Source: Solwaraspora sp. WMMD791 (GTDB taxonomy: Bacteria; Actinomycetota; Actinomycetes; Mycobacteriales; Micromonosporaceae). Taken from it: a stretch of DNA of 64,000 nucleotides. This document shows positions 53,021 through 61,359 of the stretch, piece after piece (position 1 is the first letter of the stretch; each line of letters opens with the position of its first letter). Both the position numbers and the translations under genes were made by a program. The notes below the pieces were generated by a model. The model was not told the DNA's origin and made no database searches. It was given only the letters and a program-made list of their open reading frames with translations. The DNA lies in assembly GCF_029581195.1 (NCBI RefSeq), contig NZ_CP120737.1, positions 6,797,001-6,861,000 of the forward strand, given 5' to 3'.

Positions 53021-54022
53021 TCATCGCCGGGCGGCCGACAGGCTCAACGCCCGGTGCAGCAGTCGGGCGTCGCCGAGCATCGCCCGCAGCCGCCGCTCCA
53101 GCCCGGCGATCGGCACCAGGTTCTGCGGCGCGCGGGGGTCCTTGTACGGCGTCGAGGCGAACCGGGGCAGCACCGCCAGCGAGAGATCGGCCAGGGCGAT
53201 CGCCGCCTGCGCCGTGATGTCCGGCCGGCACTCCACCCGGACGATGCCGGCCCAGGGAGCCCCGCGTGGCCCGGGCAGCCGCAGGTACCACGAGTAGGTT
53301 CGCCACCGGGTGCCGTGCAGGAACACCGGACTGCGTTCGGCCGGTCGCAGCCCGGTCACCACCGGGAGCAGGTTTGCCGGCAGGTACGTCTTGCTGACCG
53401 ACTTGATGTAGCCGACGGTGTTCGGCAGCTGCCGACCGCGTAGCGGACCGTCCACCACCAGCAGTTCGTCATCGGCGCTGTCGGCACCGGCCCGGGCCTG
53501 CTCGGACACGGCGATCTCCAGCGCGGCCAACGCCGGCTGCACCACCTGCGGCAATGTAGCCGGATCCGGGTGGTCGACCCGCCGCGCCGGGTAGCGGATC
53601 TGCCCGACGGTCAGGTCGGTCGCGGCGGCGCTCGGAGTGAACAGGCCGCGCTCCGGCCGCGCTCCGGCCAACGTCGCCGCCCCTGCGCGCAGGTCGCAGC
53701 GGACCACACCGGCCGCGTACGAGGCGGCGATCGCCGGATAGGACACTCCGTCCGGTTCGTCGCTCCACAACGACGCGTCGATCCGGCGTACCCCGTCGAC
53801 CAACAGCACCACGTCCGGTGCCCGCACGTCGGCGGGCTGCCGCAACGCCTGCCAGGCAGCGGGATCCAGCTCCACCGCGAGATCGGTGGCGTCCGAGCCG
53901 TCGTCGGTCGTGCCCGGCGCCCCCGCTTCGGATGCTTCGAACGACGTGCCGTAGCCGGGCTGCCAGCCCTCGACGAACCAGCGGACACCGCCGCCCGGCT
54001 GCTGAGGCGGCCCGCCGGTCAC
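53021..54022 (-). CDS. nurA: NurA-domain nuclease
   Basis: 333 residues. The RNase H-like NurA core is visible: the first metal Asp76 in VVLLVDGVRRID, LLVVDGPLRGR near 190, GYIKSVSKTYL near 204, YLRLPG and then the acidic IVRVECRPD near 262. NurA is the 5'-3' nuclease that works with the HerA translocase in archaeal end resection. Its GTG overlaps the sbcC stop (GTGA), and herA, sbcD and sbcC precede it in the same operon. The first ~50 residues are Gly/Asp-rich. The family call is from motif reading; context makes it strong. Confidence 0.8.
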   Translation of the reverse strand: MTGGPPQQPGGGVRWFVEGWQPGYGTSFEASEAGAPGTTDDGSDATDLAVELDPAAWQALRQPADVRAPDVVLLVDGVRRIDASLWSDEPDGVSYPAIAASYAAGVVRCDLRAGAATLAGARPERGLFTPSAAATDLTVGQIRYPARRVDHPDPATLPQVVQPALAALEIAVSEQARAGADSADDELLVVDGPLRGRQLPNTVGYIKSVSKTYLPANLLPVVTGLRPAERSPVFLHGTRWRTYSWYLRLPGPRGAPWAGIVRVECRPDITAQAAIALADLSLAVLPRFASTPYKDPRAPQNLVPIAGLERRLRAMLGDARLLHRALSLSAARR

Positions 54023-56559
54023 AGCCCGCTCCGGTGCACCCGCGCGGTCCGGGCGTCCTTGCGGACCTCGAAGCGTACCGGCACCCGCGCGGCGAGCGCC
54101 GGTACGTGGGTGACGATCCCGACCACCCGGTCACCCCGGGCCGCCAACCCTTCCAACGTCGCCGCGACCGTGTCCAACGTGGCCGCGTCGAGGGAGCCGA
54201 AGCCCTCGTCGAGGACGATCGACTCCAGGCTTGCCGCGCTGGTCGACATGCCCGCCAACTGCTCCGACAACGCCAGGGCCAACGCCAGCGACGCCTGGAA
54301 CGTCTCCCCGCCGGACAGGGTGCGCACACCTCGGCGCAGCCCCGCGTCGTGATGGTCGACGACGAAGAACTCACCCGCGTCGTGCACCAGCTCGTACTGG
54401 CCGTTGGACAACTCCTGCAGAATTCGCGACGCCCCGTCCACCAGCAGGTCCAGCGCCTCGACCAGCAGCCACCGCTCAAAGTTGTTCGCCCGCAGGTGCC
54501 CCGCGAGGGTCCGGGCCAGCTGCGCCTGCCGCTCCTGGTCGGCGCGGCGCTGCCGCAGCTCGCCCACCTGGGCGAACCGTTCGACGAGCCGGTCGTGGTC
54601 GCTGCCCGCCCGCTGCACCGCCAGCGCGGCGGCCTGCCGGTAGGCCGCCGGGTCGACCGCCGAGCGGGCACCCGACCCACCGTCGTCGGCGCCGCCGTGC
54701 CGGGCGTCGGGTACCGGCACCGGCTGACCGGCGGCGACGAACAGGGCGTCGATCCGGTCGGCGACGGCGGCGGCCGACTCCCGAGCGTTCGTCAACTCCT
54801 GGTCCGCGCGGATCTGCGCCGCCCGGCGGTCGGTGACCAGCGCGTCCGCCCAGTCGGCCAACTGCGCCCAGGCGCCGGCCAGGTCACCACGTTCGGCGGC
54901 GGGCGGTGCCAGCCGCGCCACCGCGTCGCGGACGGCGTCGAAGTCCCGCCAGGCCGACTGCAGCCGCTGTTCGCTGGCGGCGGCGGCCCGCTGCGCCCGG
55001 CGGGCGGCCTCCCGGGCCTGCCGGACCTGACCGCCGGCGGTGTCGAGCCGGTCCTGCAGCCGGTCGACCGCCGCCAGTTCGGCGTGCAGCGCCTCGCTGC
55101 CGGGCGAGGCGGCCACCTCGCGGTCGAGCTCGGCCAACCGGCCCGCCAGTTGCTCGGTGCGTACCCGGGCGCGGTCGACGGCCCGGTCCACCTCGCGCAG
55201 TGCCTGCTCTGCGTCGGTGACCGCCTGACGGGTCTGGTCGGCGACGGCCCGGGCCGCCAGGCCGGCGGCCTTCGCCTCGGCGACCCGGGATCCGGTCGGC
55301 TCCGGTGGCAGCACCTGCACCGGCTGGGCGCAGACCGGGCAGTCCGCCCCGGCGACGAGGTCGTGGCGCAGCGCGGCGGCCTGGTCGGCGGCCTGCGCCT
55401 GCTGGTACGCGCGGCGGGCCTGTTCCAGCGCGGCGTCGGCTGCCTCGGCGCGGGTCCGGACCGCCCGCAGCGCCGCCTCGCCGGCGGCCTGCTCGGCCTG
55501 CGCGGTGGCGAGCGCCGGAGCCAACTCGGCGATCTCCGCCGCGACCCGGTCCCGTTCGGTGTGCGCCTGCAGCAGCAGCCGCAGGGCGGCCGGATCACCG
55601 GCGGCGGCCAGTTCGGCGCGGACCTTCTCCTCCCGTTCCTCGGCGGCGAGCACCGCGCGGTCGGCGTCGGCGGCGGTGGTCCGTGCCCGGGCCACCTCGT
55701 CGGCGAGGACCGTCGCCGACGCCGGCGGTGTCACGCCGGCCAACAGGTCGATCTCCGCGGCCAGCTCGGCGACCCGGTCGGCGACCGTGGTCACTGTCCG
55801 CTGTGCCTGCTCCAGCTCGGGCAGTACGTCGTCGACCGCGTCCGCCAGCGTCCGCATCGCCTCGACATGTGCCGCCGCGGCGGCCACCGCGTCGGCGTCG
55901 GCGTCGGTCAGCCCGCCGAGCAGGTGGTCGACCGCGGCCATCGCCGCCTCGGCGGCGCCCGCGCGGGCGGTGGCCCGCTCCCGGACCTGCTCGTAGACGT
56001 GCAGCCCGAGCAGGTTGACCAGGATCTGCTGGCGGGTGGCCGGCTTGGCGTGCAGGAAGTCGGCGAACCGGCCCTGGGGCAGCAGCACACAGGTGGTGAA
56101 CTGCTCGTACGGCAGCCCGACCGCCTCCAGCACCGCCTGCTCCATCTCGGCCGGACTGCCGGCGAGCACCTCACCGAGGTCGTCCGGGCTCATCCCGGTG
56201 TCCAGCCGGGTCACGTCGAACCCCGGCGGCATCAGCTGCAGACCGGCGCTGCCGGTCTTGACCGCGCCCCGGGCGTCGCGGCGCACCACCCGGGTGGCCA
56301 CGTAGCGGCTGCCGGCGCTCTCGAAGACCAGCCGTACCCGCGCCTCGGTGGCCGACGGTGCCAGGGCCGAGCCGATGCCCCGGCTGCTGCCCCAGCGGGG
56401 TACCTGGCCGTACAGGGCGAAGCAGATCGCGTCGAGGATGCTCGACTTGCCCGACCCGGTCGGCCCGACCAGGGCGAAGAAGTCGGCGTCGGTGAAGTCC
56501 ACCGTGGTCTCTTCCCGGAACACGGTGAATCCGGCCAGGTCCAGGCGCAGCGGCCTCAC
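54019..56559 (-). CDS. sbcC: Exonuclease subunit SbcC (Rad50-like ATPase)
   Basis: 846 residues. An SMC-like ATPase: Walker A GPTGSGKSSILDAICFALYG near 31, two long coiled-coil arms rich in A/E/R/D, the zinc hook CPVCAQPVQ near 404, the ABC signature LSGGETFQASLALALAL near 750 and Walker B SIVLDEGFGSLD near 780, ending in the D-loop and H-loop region VGIVTHVPALA. It pairs with SbcD to open and trim DNA ends and hairpins. The GTG overlaps the sbcD stop (GTGA). It is shorter than E. coli SbcC (1048), with shorter arms. Confidence 0.95.
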   Translation of the reverse strand: MRPLRLDLAGFTVFREETTVDFTDADFFALVGPTGSGKSSILDAICFALYGQVPRWGSSRGIGSALAPSATEARVRLVFESAGSRYVATRVVRRDARGAVKTGSAGLQLMPPGFDVTRLDTGMSPDDLGEVLAGSPAEMEQAVLEAVGLPYEQFTTCVLLPQGRFADFLHAKPATRQQILVNLLGLHVYEQVRERATARAGAAEAAMAAVDHLLGGLTDADADAVAAAAAHVEAMRTLADAVDDVLPELEQAQRTVTTVADRVAELAAEIDLLAGVTPPASATVLADEVARARTTAADADRAVLAAEEREEKVRAELAAAGDPAALRLLLQAHTERDRVAAEIAELAPALATAQAEQAAGEAALRAVRTRAEAADAALEQARRAYQQAQAADQAAALRHDLVAGADCPVCAQPVQVLPPEPTGSRVAEAKAAGLAARAVADQTRQAVTDAEQALREVDRAVDRARVRTEQLAGRLAELDREVAASPGSEALHAELAAVDRLQDRLDTAGGQVRQAREAARRAQRAAAASEQRLQSAWRDFDAVRDAVARLAPPAAERGDLAGAWAQLADWADALVTDRRAAQIRADQELTNARESAAAVADRIDALFVAAGQPVPVPDARHGGADDGGSGARSAVDPAAYRQAAALAVQRAGSDHDRLVERFAQVGELRQRRADQERQAQLARTLAGHLRANNFERWLLVEALDLLVDGASRILQELSNGQYELVHDAGEFFVVDHHDAGLRRGVRTLSGGETFQASLALALALSEQLAGMSTSAASLESIVLDEGFGSLDAATLDTVAATLEGLAARGDRVVGIVTHVPALAARVPVRFEVRKDARTARVHRSGL

Positions 56560-57707
56560 GACGAGGTCACCTCCTCGTAGAGGGTGTCGAACAGGGCGCG
56601 GACCCCGTCGTCGTCCTGCCCGCGCGCCTCGAGGTAGTCGGCGAACAGCACGCCGGGGTCGCGTCCGGTGCGCTGCGCGGTCCGGGCGGGACCGACCTGG
56701 GCACGGGCGAACTCCGGGTCGATGCGGACCTCCAGGGCCCGGGGCAGCAGCTCCTGCACCTGTTCGCGCAGCCCGGCCCGGGGCACCTCCCGGATCAGGA
56801 CCCGCAGCCAGGCGTCGCCGTGGTCGCCGGCGGCCAGCTCCGCCAGGGTGCCCCGGACGGTACGCAGCGTCGCGGCGGCGGTGACCGGCACGTCGCGTAC
56901 CCGGGCGGCGGTGGTGGCGCTGACGTCGACCAGGCTGACCGACGGTACGTTCTCCTCCTCGCCGAAGTCGACCGCCAGCGGGCTGCCGCTGTAGCGCACC
57001 GGACAGGGCGCCTCCAGCTGCTGCGCCCGGTGCAGGTGGCCGAGAGCGACGTAGTGCGTGCCGGTCGGGAAGACCGTCGCCGGTACGGCGTACCCGAGAA
57101 CGGTGTGCACCTCGCGCTCGCCGCCGCCGGAACGCCCACCGACCACGGTCAGGTGCGCGGTGATCAGATCGACCACGCCCGGTTCACCGGAGCCGTCGGT
57201 GAGCCGGGCCAGCACCCGGGCGACGTGGTCGGCGTAGGTCTGGGTGGCCTCGGCGGCGGTCAGCTGGTACATCTCGGTGGCCCGTACGGCGTACCGCTGG
57301 GACAGGAACGGCAGCGCGACCAGCCGCCACCGTTCGCCGCCGCCGGTGACGCCGGTGACGACGTGCTCGTCCGGGTTGTCGCGGACCGTGCCGCGCAGGG
57401 TGATCCCGGCGGCGTCGGCCCACGGCCGCAGCGCGTCCAGCGCGGCCCCGTTGTCGTGGTTGCCGCCGATGGCCACCACGGCGGCCCCGGTGGCACGCAG
57501 CGCGGTCAGCGCGCGGGTGACCACGCGGGTGGCGTCCGGCCCGGGGGCGGAGGTGTCGTAGAGGTCACCGGCGACGATCACCAGGTCCGGGCGTTCGGCA
57601 CGGGCGATCTCCACCAGCTGGGCGAGCACCTGGATCTGCTCGGGCAGCCTGGGCTGTCCCTTCAGGACCTTACCGACGTGCCAGTCGGAGGTGTGCAGGA
57701 TCCGCAT
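56556..57707 (-). CDS. sbcD: Exonuclease subunit SbcD (Mre11-like phosphoesterase)
   Basis: 383 residues from the ATG at 57707 (AGGAGG about ten bases upstream). The calcineurin-like nuclease motifs are complete: Asp8/His10 in TSDWHVGK, Asp48 in VAGDLYD, Asn83/His84 in GGNHDN, ITAHLTV, and GHLHRAQQ. The C-terminal capping domain ends with FADYLEARGQDDDGVRALFDTLYEEV. It is the Mn2+ nuclease partner of SbcC. It begins 25 bp after herA. Confidence 0.95.
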   Translation of the reverse strand: MRILHTSDWHVGKVLKGQPRLPEQIQVLAQLVEIARAERPDLVIVAGDLYDTSAPGPDATRVVTRALTALRATGAAVVAIGGNHDNGAALDALRPWADAAGITLRGTVRDNPDEHVVTGVTGGGERWRLVALPFLSQRYAVRATEMYQLTAAEATQTYADHVARVLARLTDGSGEPGVVDLITAHLTVVGGRSGGGEREVHTVLGYAVPATVFPTGTHYVALGHLHRAQQLEAPCPVRYSGSPLAVDFGEEENVPSVSLVDVSATTAARVRDVPVTAAATLRTVRGTLAELAAGDHGDAWLRVLIREVPRAGLREQVQELLPRALEVRIDPEFARAQVGPARTAQRTGRDPGVLFADYLEARGQDDDGVRALFDTLYEEVTSS

Positions 57708-57732
57708 CCGGGGGGACCTCCTGAGCCTTGGG

Positions 57733-59481
57733 TCAGAACGGGATGTCGTCGTCGCTGATCGTCGACCGGCTGCCGACCACCGCGAACGGGTCAGCCGACT
57801 GCACGATGGAGCGCAGCGTGCCCGACGGCGCGGCCCCCGCCTCCGACGAGCGGGTGGCCCAGGCCGGAAACGGGAACTCCAGGCAGAGCGGGACCGGGAT
57901 GTCCGGCTGGTTGACGAACATCGTCCCCGGCTTGGCCAGCAGCACCCGTTGGCGCTGCACGGCCGGCAGGAAGCCGTACTCCGGCCGGGACGCCTCGGCC
58001 GGGTCGAGCCGGCCGACGACCCGGATCGCCGAGTTGGTGACGATCCGCCGCTCCACCTCGCTGGCGGTCTGCTGGGCACCGATCAGGATCACCCCGAGGG
58101 AACGGCCCCGCTCGGCGATGTCGAGCAGCACCTCCTTGATCGGTGACGACCCGTCCCGGGGGGCGTACTTGTTCAGCTCGTCGAGCACGACGAACAGCAA
58201 CGGCTTTGCGGTGCCGGCCCGCTCCTTGCGCTCGAACTCGCCCTTGAGCGTGACGCCGACCACGAACCGCTGCGCCCGGTCCGGCAGGTTGTGCAGGTCG
58301 ACCACGGTGACCTGGGCGCTCTCTGCGGTGCTGATCTGGTGCGGGCGACGGCTGGCCAGGTCGCCGCGGATCAGCCGGGCCAGGTCCCGTTTGCTGCCGA
58401 TCAGCCGACGGGCGAAGGCGTTGACGGTGCCCATTCCGACCGCCGACCCGGCCCACGCCGTCCGGGTCTCCTCGTCGCCCAACTGGTCGACGATGTGGTC
58501 CACCAGGTCCGGGTACGAGTGGATCCGGCGCCCGTCGAGGCTGATGCCGCCGTCGGCCGGCTGCGCGTGCCGGTGCAGGTACGCGGTGACCGCGTGCACC
58601 ACCATCGTGTACTGCTGACGTTCGTCGTCGGCGTCGGCGAACACGTACGGCAGCAGCCGCTGGTCGCAGAACTCGGTGACCGTCCAGTAGAAGCTGTCCA
58701 CGCCGGTGAGCCGGCTGGTCACGTCGGGCGTGCCGGAGGCGTCGCCGGCCCGGGGCGGGGCGTAGACCCGCACATCGGGAAAGGCCCCGGCGGGCAGGCC
58801 CAGCTTGGCGTACGCGGCGGTGGTGGCCTCGTCGAGCCGGACGTTGGGATGGTCGAGGAAAAGCAGGTCCTCGCCCTTGACGTTGAAGATCAGCGCTTTG
58901 GCGTTGACCGCGTCACCACCGAGGGTGCCGGAGCGGAACACCGAGTAGAGCAGGAAGGTGGCGAAGCTGGTCTTGGTGGCGACGCCGGAGATGCCGGAGA
59001 TGGACACGTGCGCGCCGCGCTGACCGTCGAGGAAGTCGGCGTTCAGGTAGACCGGCACCCCGTCGCGGCCGGTGCCCATCGGGATCCGGCGCTCCATCCG
59101 GTCGAAGTGCAGGGCGCGGGCCCGGGCGTCGCCCTGGGCCCGCCAGACCGGTGCGCCCGGTGACGGCGGTACGTAGATCTCCGGGTCGACCCGGGTGGCG
59201 GTGACCTCGGCGGCCTCCTGAACCTGGGCGGGCAGGGTGCCGTCGGCGATGGCGAACACGTCGGAGTCGAACTGCGCGCCCTCGTGCCGGGCGCGCACCT
59301 GGGTGACCACCCCGGCGATCGTCACCGGCTCGGCTCCCGGCAGCTCGCGGCGGGTCACCACGACGTCGTCGAGCTGCAGGTAGTTGTGCTCGTCGACCGC
59401 TGTCCAGAACTGCAGCGGGGTGGCGTCGGCGGTGCCGAGCACCCGGCCGACCGGGGTGCCCTCCGGCGTCGCATCACTCAT
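57733..59481 (-). CDS. herA: HerA-like DNA translocase ATPase (HAS-barrel/DUF87)
   Basis: 582 residues; ATG at 59481 with AGGAC upstream. An N-terminal HAS-barrel (about 1-110) precedes a FtsK/HerA-type motor: P-loop SISGISGVATKTSF near 160 (GxxGxxxKT), Walker B LLFVVLDELNKYAPRDG near 436, and the HerA-like LGVILIGAQQTASEVERRIVTNSAIRVVGRLD that carries sensor and arginine-finger residues. HerA forms hexamers that push DNA through NurA during resection. It heads the operon herA-sbcD-sbcC-nurA. Confidence 0.85.
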   Translation of the reverse strand: MSDATPEGTPVGRVLGTADATPLQFWTAVDEHNYLQLDDVVVTRRELPGAEPVTIAGVVTQVRARHEGAQFDSDVFAIADGTLPAQVQEAAEVTATRVDPEIYVPPSPGAPVWRAQGDARARALHFDRMERRIPMGTGRDGVPVYLNADFLDGQRGAHVSISGISGVATKTSFATFLLYSVFRSGTLGGDAVNAKALIFNVKGEDLLFLDHPNVRLDEATTAAYAKLGLPAGAFPDVRVYAPPRAGDASGTPDVTSRLTGVDSFYWTVTEFCDQRLLPYVFADADDERQQYTMVVHAVTAYLHRHAQPADGGISLDGRRIHSYPDLVDHIVDQLGDEETRTAWAGSAVGMGTVNAFARRLIGSKRDLARLIRGDLASRRPHQISTAESAQVTVVDLHNLPDRAQRFVVGVTLKGEFERKERAGTAKPLLFVVLDELNKYAPRDGSSPIKEVLLDIAERGRSLGVILIGAQQTASEVERRIVTNSAIRVVGRLDPAEASRPEYGFLPAVQRQRVLLAKPGTMFVNQPDIPVPLCLEFPFPAWATRSSEAGAAPSGTLRSIVQSADPFAVVGSRSTISDDDIPF

Positions 59482-59583
59482 TGTGATGTCCTGATCGCTG
59501 CATCTCGCGTCGCTTCGTTCCCACGGGTTGCATCCTGCCCCACTGGTACGACTCCGGCCGCATCCGACCCGGGGTCGGGCGCG

Positions 59584-60348
59584 TCAGTCGGGTCGGGTGT
59601 AGCGCAGCAGCAGCATGCCGTCGTCGGCGGCCAGCACCTGGTGCAGCCGCATCGGGCGGACCGGCCCGGACGGCCCGGCGGTGATCCGGCCGGCGCCGGC
59701 GCCGGCGAGCAGCGGCGCGACGGTCAGGCAGAGTTCGTCGACCGCGTCGACGGCGGTCAACGTACCGAGCAGCAGCGGGCCCCCCTCGCAGAGCAGTTGG
59801 CGCAGGCCGCGGTCGCGCAGCGCGTCGAGCCCGGCGGCGAGGTCGACGGTGTGCTCGCCCGCGACGACCAGGTCGGCCACCGGCGCCAGCCGGGTCCGCC
59901 GGTACGCGGGCGCGTCGGTGGTGGTCAGCACGATCGGCCGGACCGGCGCGTCGGCCAGGGCCGGCAGCGCGGGATCCAGATCCAGGGAACCGGAGACGAC
60001 CACCAGGGTGGGTTGGGCCGGTCGACCCTGACGCTGGCGCCAGTCGCGTCGCCGTTCGTCGAGGCGCAGCGGGCGGTACTGCTCCTGGCGCAGCGTGCCG
60101 GCGCCGACCAGCAGCGCGTCGCAGAGCATCCGCAGGATGCCGAAGACCCGCTTGTCGGCGTCACCGGACAGGCCGGCCGAGCGACCGTCGACCGCCACCG
60201 CGCCGTCGGTGCTGGTCACGAAGTTGGCGCGCAGGTGCACGTCGGTGGTGACGGCGTACGCGTCGACGAGCCCCTGGTCGTCGAGCGGGTCGCTGGTGGG
60301 CCCGGGGGAGAGCCGGCGGATCGCCGCCGCTGCCGTGGCGGTGCTCAT
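59584..60348 (-). CDS. RibD-like pyrimidine/dihydrofolate reductase-fold protein
   Basis: 254 residues from the ATG at 60348. RANFVTSTDGAVAVDGRSAGLSGDADKRVFGILRMLCDALLVGAGT is the N-terminal part of the RibD_C (DHFR-like) fold; LVVVSGSLDLDP, the NADPH site LLCEGGPLLLGTL and the C-terminal LRYTRPD fit. M. tuberculosis Rv2671, in the matching position, can supply dihydrofolate reductase activity, so a role in folate or riboflavin reduction is plausible. Its start overlaps the stop of the 39-codon gene upstream (ATGA). Confidence 0.82.
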   Translation of the reverse strand: MSTATAAAAIRRLSPGPTSDPLDDQGLVDAYAVTTDVHLRANFVTSTDGAVAVDGRSAGLSGDADKRVFGILRMLCDALLVGAGTLRQEQYRPLRLDERRRDWRQRQGRPAQPTLVVVSGSLDLDPALPALADAPVRPIVLTTTDAPAYRRTRLAPVADLVVAGEHTVDLAAGLDALRDRGLRQLLCEGGPLLLGTLTAVDAVDELCLTVAPLLAGAGAGRITAGPSGPVRPMRLHQVLAADDGMLLLRYTRPD

Positions 60349-60464
60349 TCGCCGGCCGGACCGGTGACCGGGGGGACCGGGGCGGGGGTACGGTGCTGAC
60401 AATCGCACCAGTTACCGCCTCGACACTTTTCGTGCTGGTGTTCCCGGCACGCACGGCAGATCAT
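60345..60464 (-). CDS. 39-residue zinc-finger peptide
   Basis: A short gene on the minus strand, ATG at 60464 and stop overlapping the reductase start (ATGA). The peptide has the metal-ligand pattern CRACREHQHEKCRGG then NWCDCQH: CxxC, HxH, C and CDCxH within the first 24 residues, followed by a Pro/Val-rich tail. TAGGCT ends seven bases before the ATG and there is no SD site, so it is the leaderless first gene of a two-gene unit with the reductase. I recall similar tiny Cys/His peptides in actinobacteria but no function. A structural zinc peptide or metal sensor leading the reductase mRNA is possible. Confidence 0.65.
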   Translation of the reverse strand: MICRACREHQHEKCRGGNWCDCQHRTPAPVPPVTGPAGE

Positions 60465-60496
60465 GAGTCCGAGCCTAGGCCAGAGAAAGGGCCGGT

Positions 60497-61042
60497 ATGC
60501 CTCGTCAGATCTTCCATCTGCTGGTCACCCTCGCCGAGGTGGCGCCGCCGGTCTGGCGCCGGGTGCAGGTGCCGGGCGGCTACACCCTCGACCGCGTGCA
60601 CCGGGTGATCCAGCACGCCATGGGCTGGCAGGACTGTCACCTGCACTCCTTCGAGATCAACGGCGCGCAGTACGGCGAGCCGGATCCGGACGGCGAGCTG
60701 CTGCTGCGCGACGAACTGGACACCCGGTTGGACGCGGTCGCCAGCAAGGGCACCCGGTTGCGCTACACCTACGACTTCGGTGACTGGTGGGAGCACGACG
60801 TCGTGGTGGAGGACGTCGGCGCGCCCGAACCGGATATGCGCTATCCGTACTGCGCCGACGGGGAGCGGGCCTGCCCGCCCGAGGACGTCGGCGGTGCGTT
60901 CGGTTACGTCGAGTTCGTGTCCGCGATCGCCGATCCGGCGCATCCTCGGCATACCGAGATGCGGGGCTGGGTGGACCGCCGGTTCGATCCGGCCGCTTTC
61001 GACCCGGGCCGGGCCACGACGCTGCTGCGCCGGCTGACCTGA
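60497..61042 (+). CDS. Plasmid pRiA4b ORF-3 family protein
   Basis: 181 residues; ATG at 60497 with GAGAAAGGG upstream. FHLLVTLAEVAPPVWRRVQVPGGYTLDRVHRVIQHAMGWQDCHLHSFEI, LRYTYDFGDWWEHDVVVED and PPEDVGG are the conserved blocks of the pRiA4b ORF-3-like family (PF07929). A second part, YVEFVSAIADPAHPRHTEM, completes it. The family is widespread on plasmids and chromosomes with no established function. It is divergent from the small zinc peptide gene, 32 bp apart, so the two promoters overlap. Confidence 0.9.
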   Translation: MPRQIFHLLVTLAEVAPPVWRRVQVPGGYTLDRVHRVIQHAMGWQDCHLHSFEINGAQYGEPDPDGELLLRDELDTRLDAVASKGTRLRYTYDFGDWWEHDVVVEDVGAPEPDMRYPYCADGERACPPEDVGGAFGYVEFVSAIADPAHPRHTEMRGWVDRRFDPAAFDPGRATTLLRRLT

Positions 61043-61128
61043 GTCCGCCAGCGCCGCCGACCGACTACGCAGCGTACGGATCACTGCGGCACTGGCCACG
61101 CGTCGGCGTCCGAACGGCCGTAACGAAA

Positions 61129-61195
61129 TGGGAACGCTCCCATCGGCCTCTTGACACCTCCGAAACCTGCCGGCAATCTCATGGGAGCGCTCCCG
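61129..61195 (+). promoter_or_regulatory. Promoter of the sugar ABC operon flanked by two CebR-type operators
   Basis: TGGGAACGCTCCCA (61129-61142) and TGGGAGCGCTCCCG (61182-61195) match the CebR box TGGGAGCGCTCCCA of Streptomyces at 13 of 14 positions each. Between them are TTGACA (61151-61156) and CAATCT (61174-61179) with a 17-bp spacer. The boxes are 53 bp apart, five helical turns, with the second at the start point. The 317-bp gap before the binding-protein gene contains this promoter and a ~165-nt leader, and no gene. Confidence 0.85.
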
Positions 61196-61359
61196 GCCGG
61201 GGTGAGTGAGACTGACATCACTTGCTTGTACTCCGCGGAGCGTGGTCGCGCAGTGCCCGCTCCCGGTCGACGGACCCCTTTCGACCCACGCTGTCCCCGC
61301 CGGAGCGGACATCACGTGATCACCCCCCACCACAGAAAGCGACCTTGAGAGGGGTCAGG

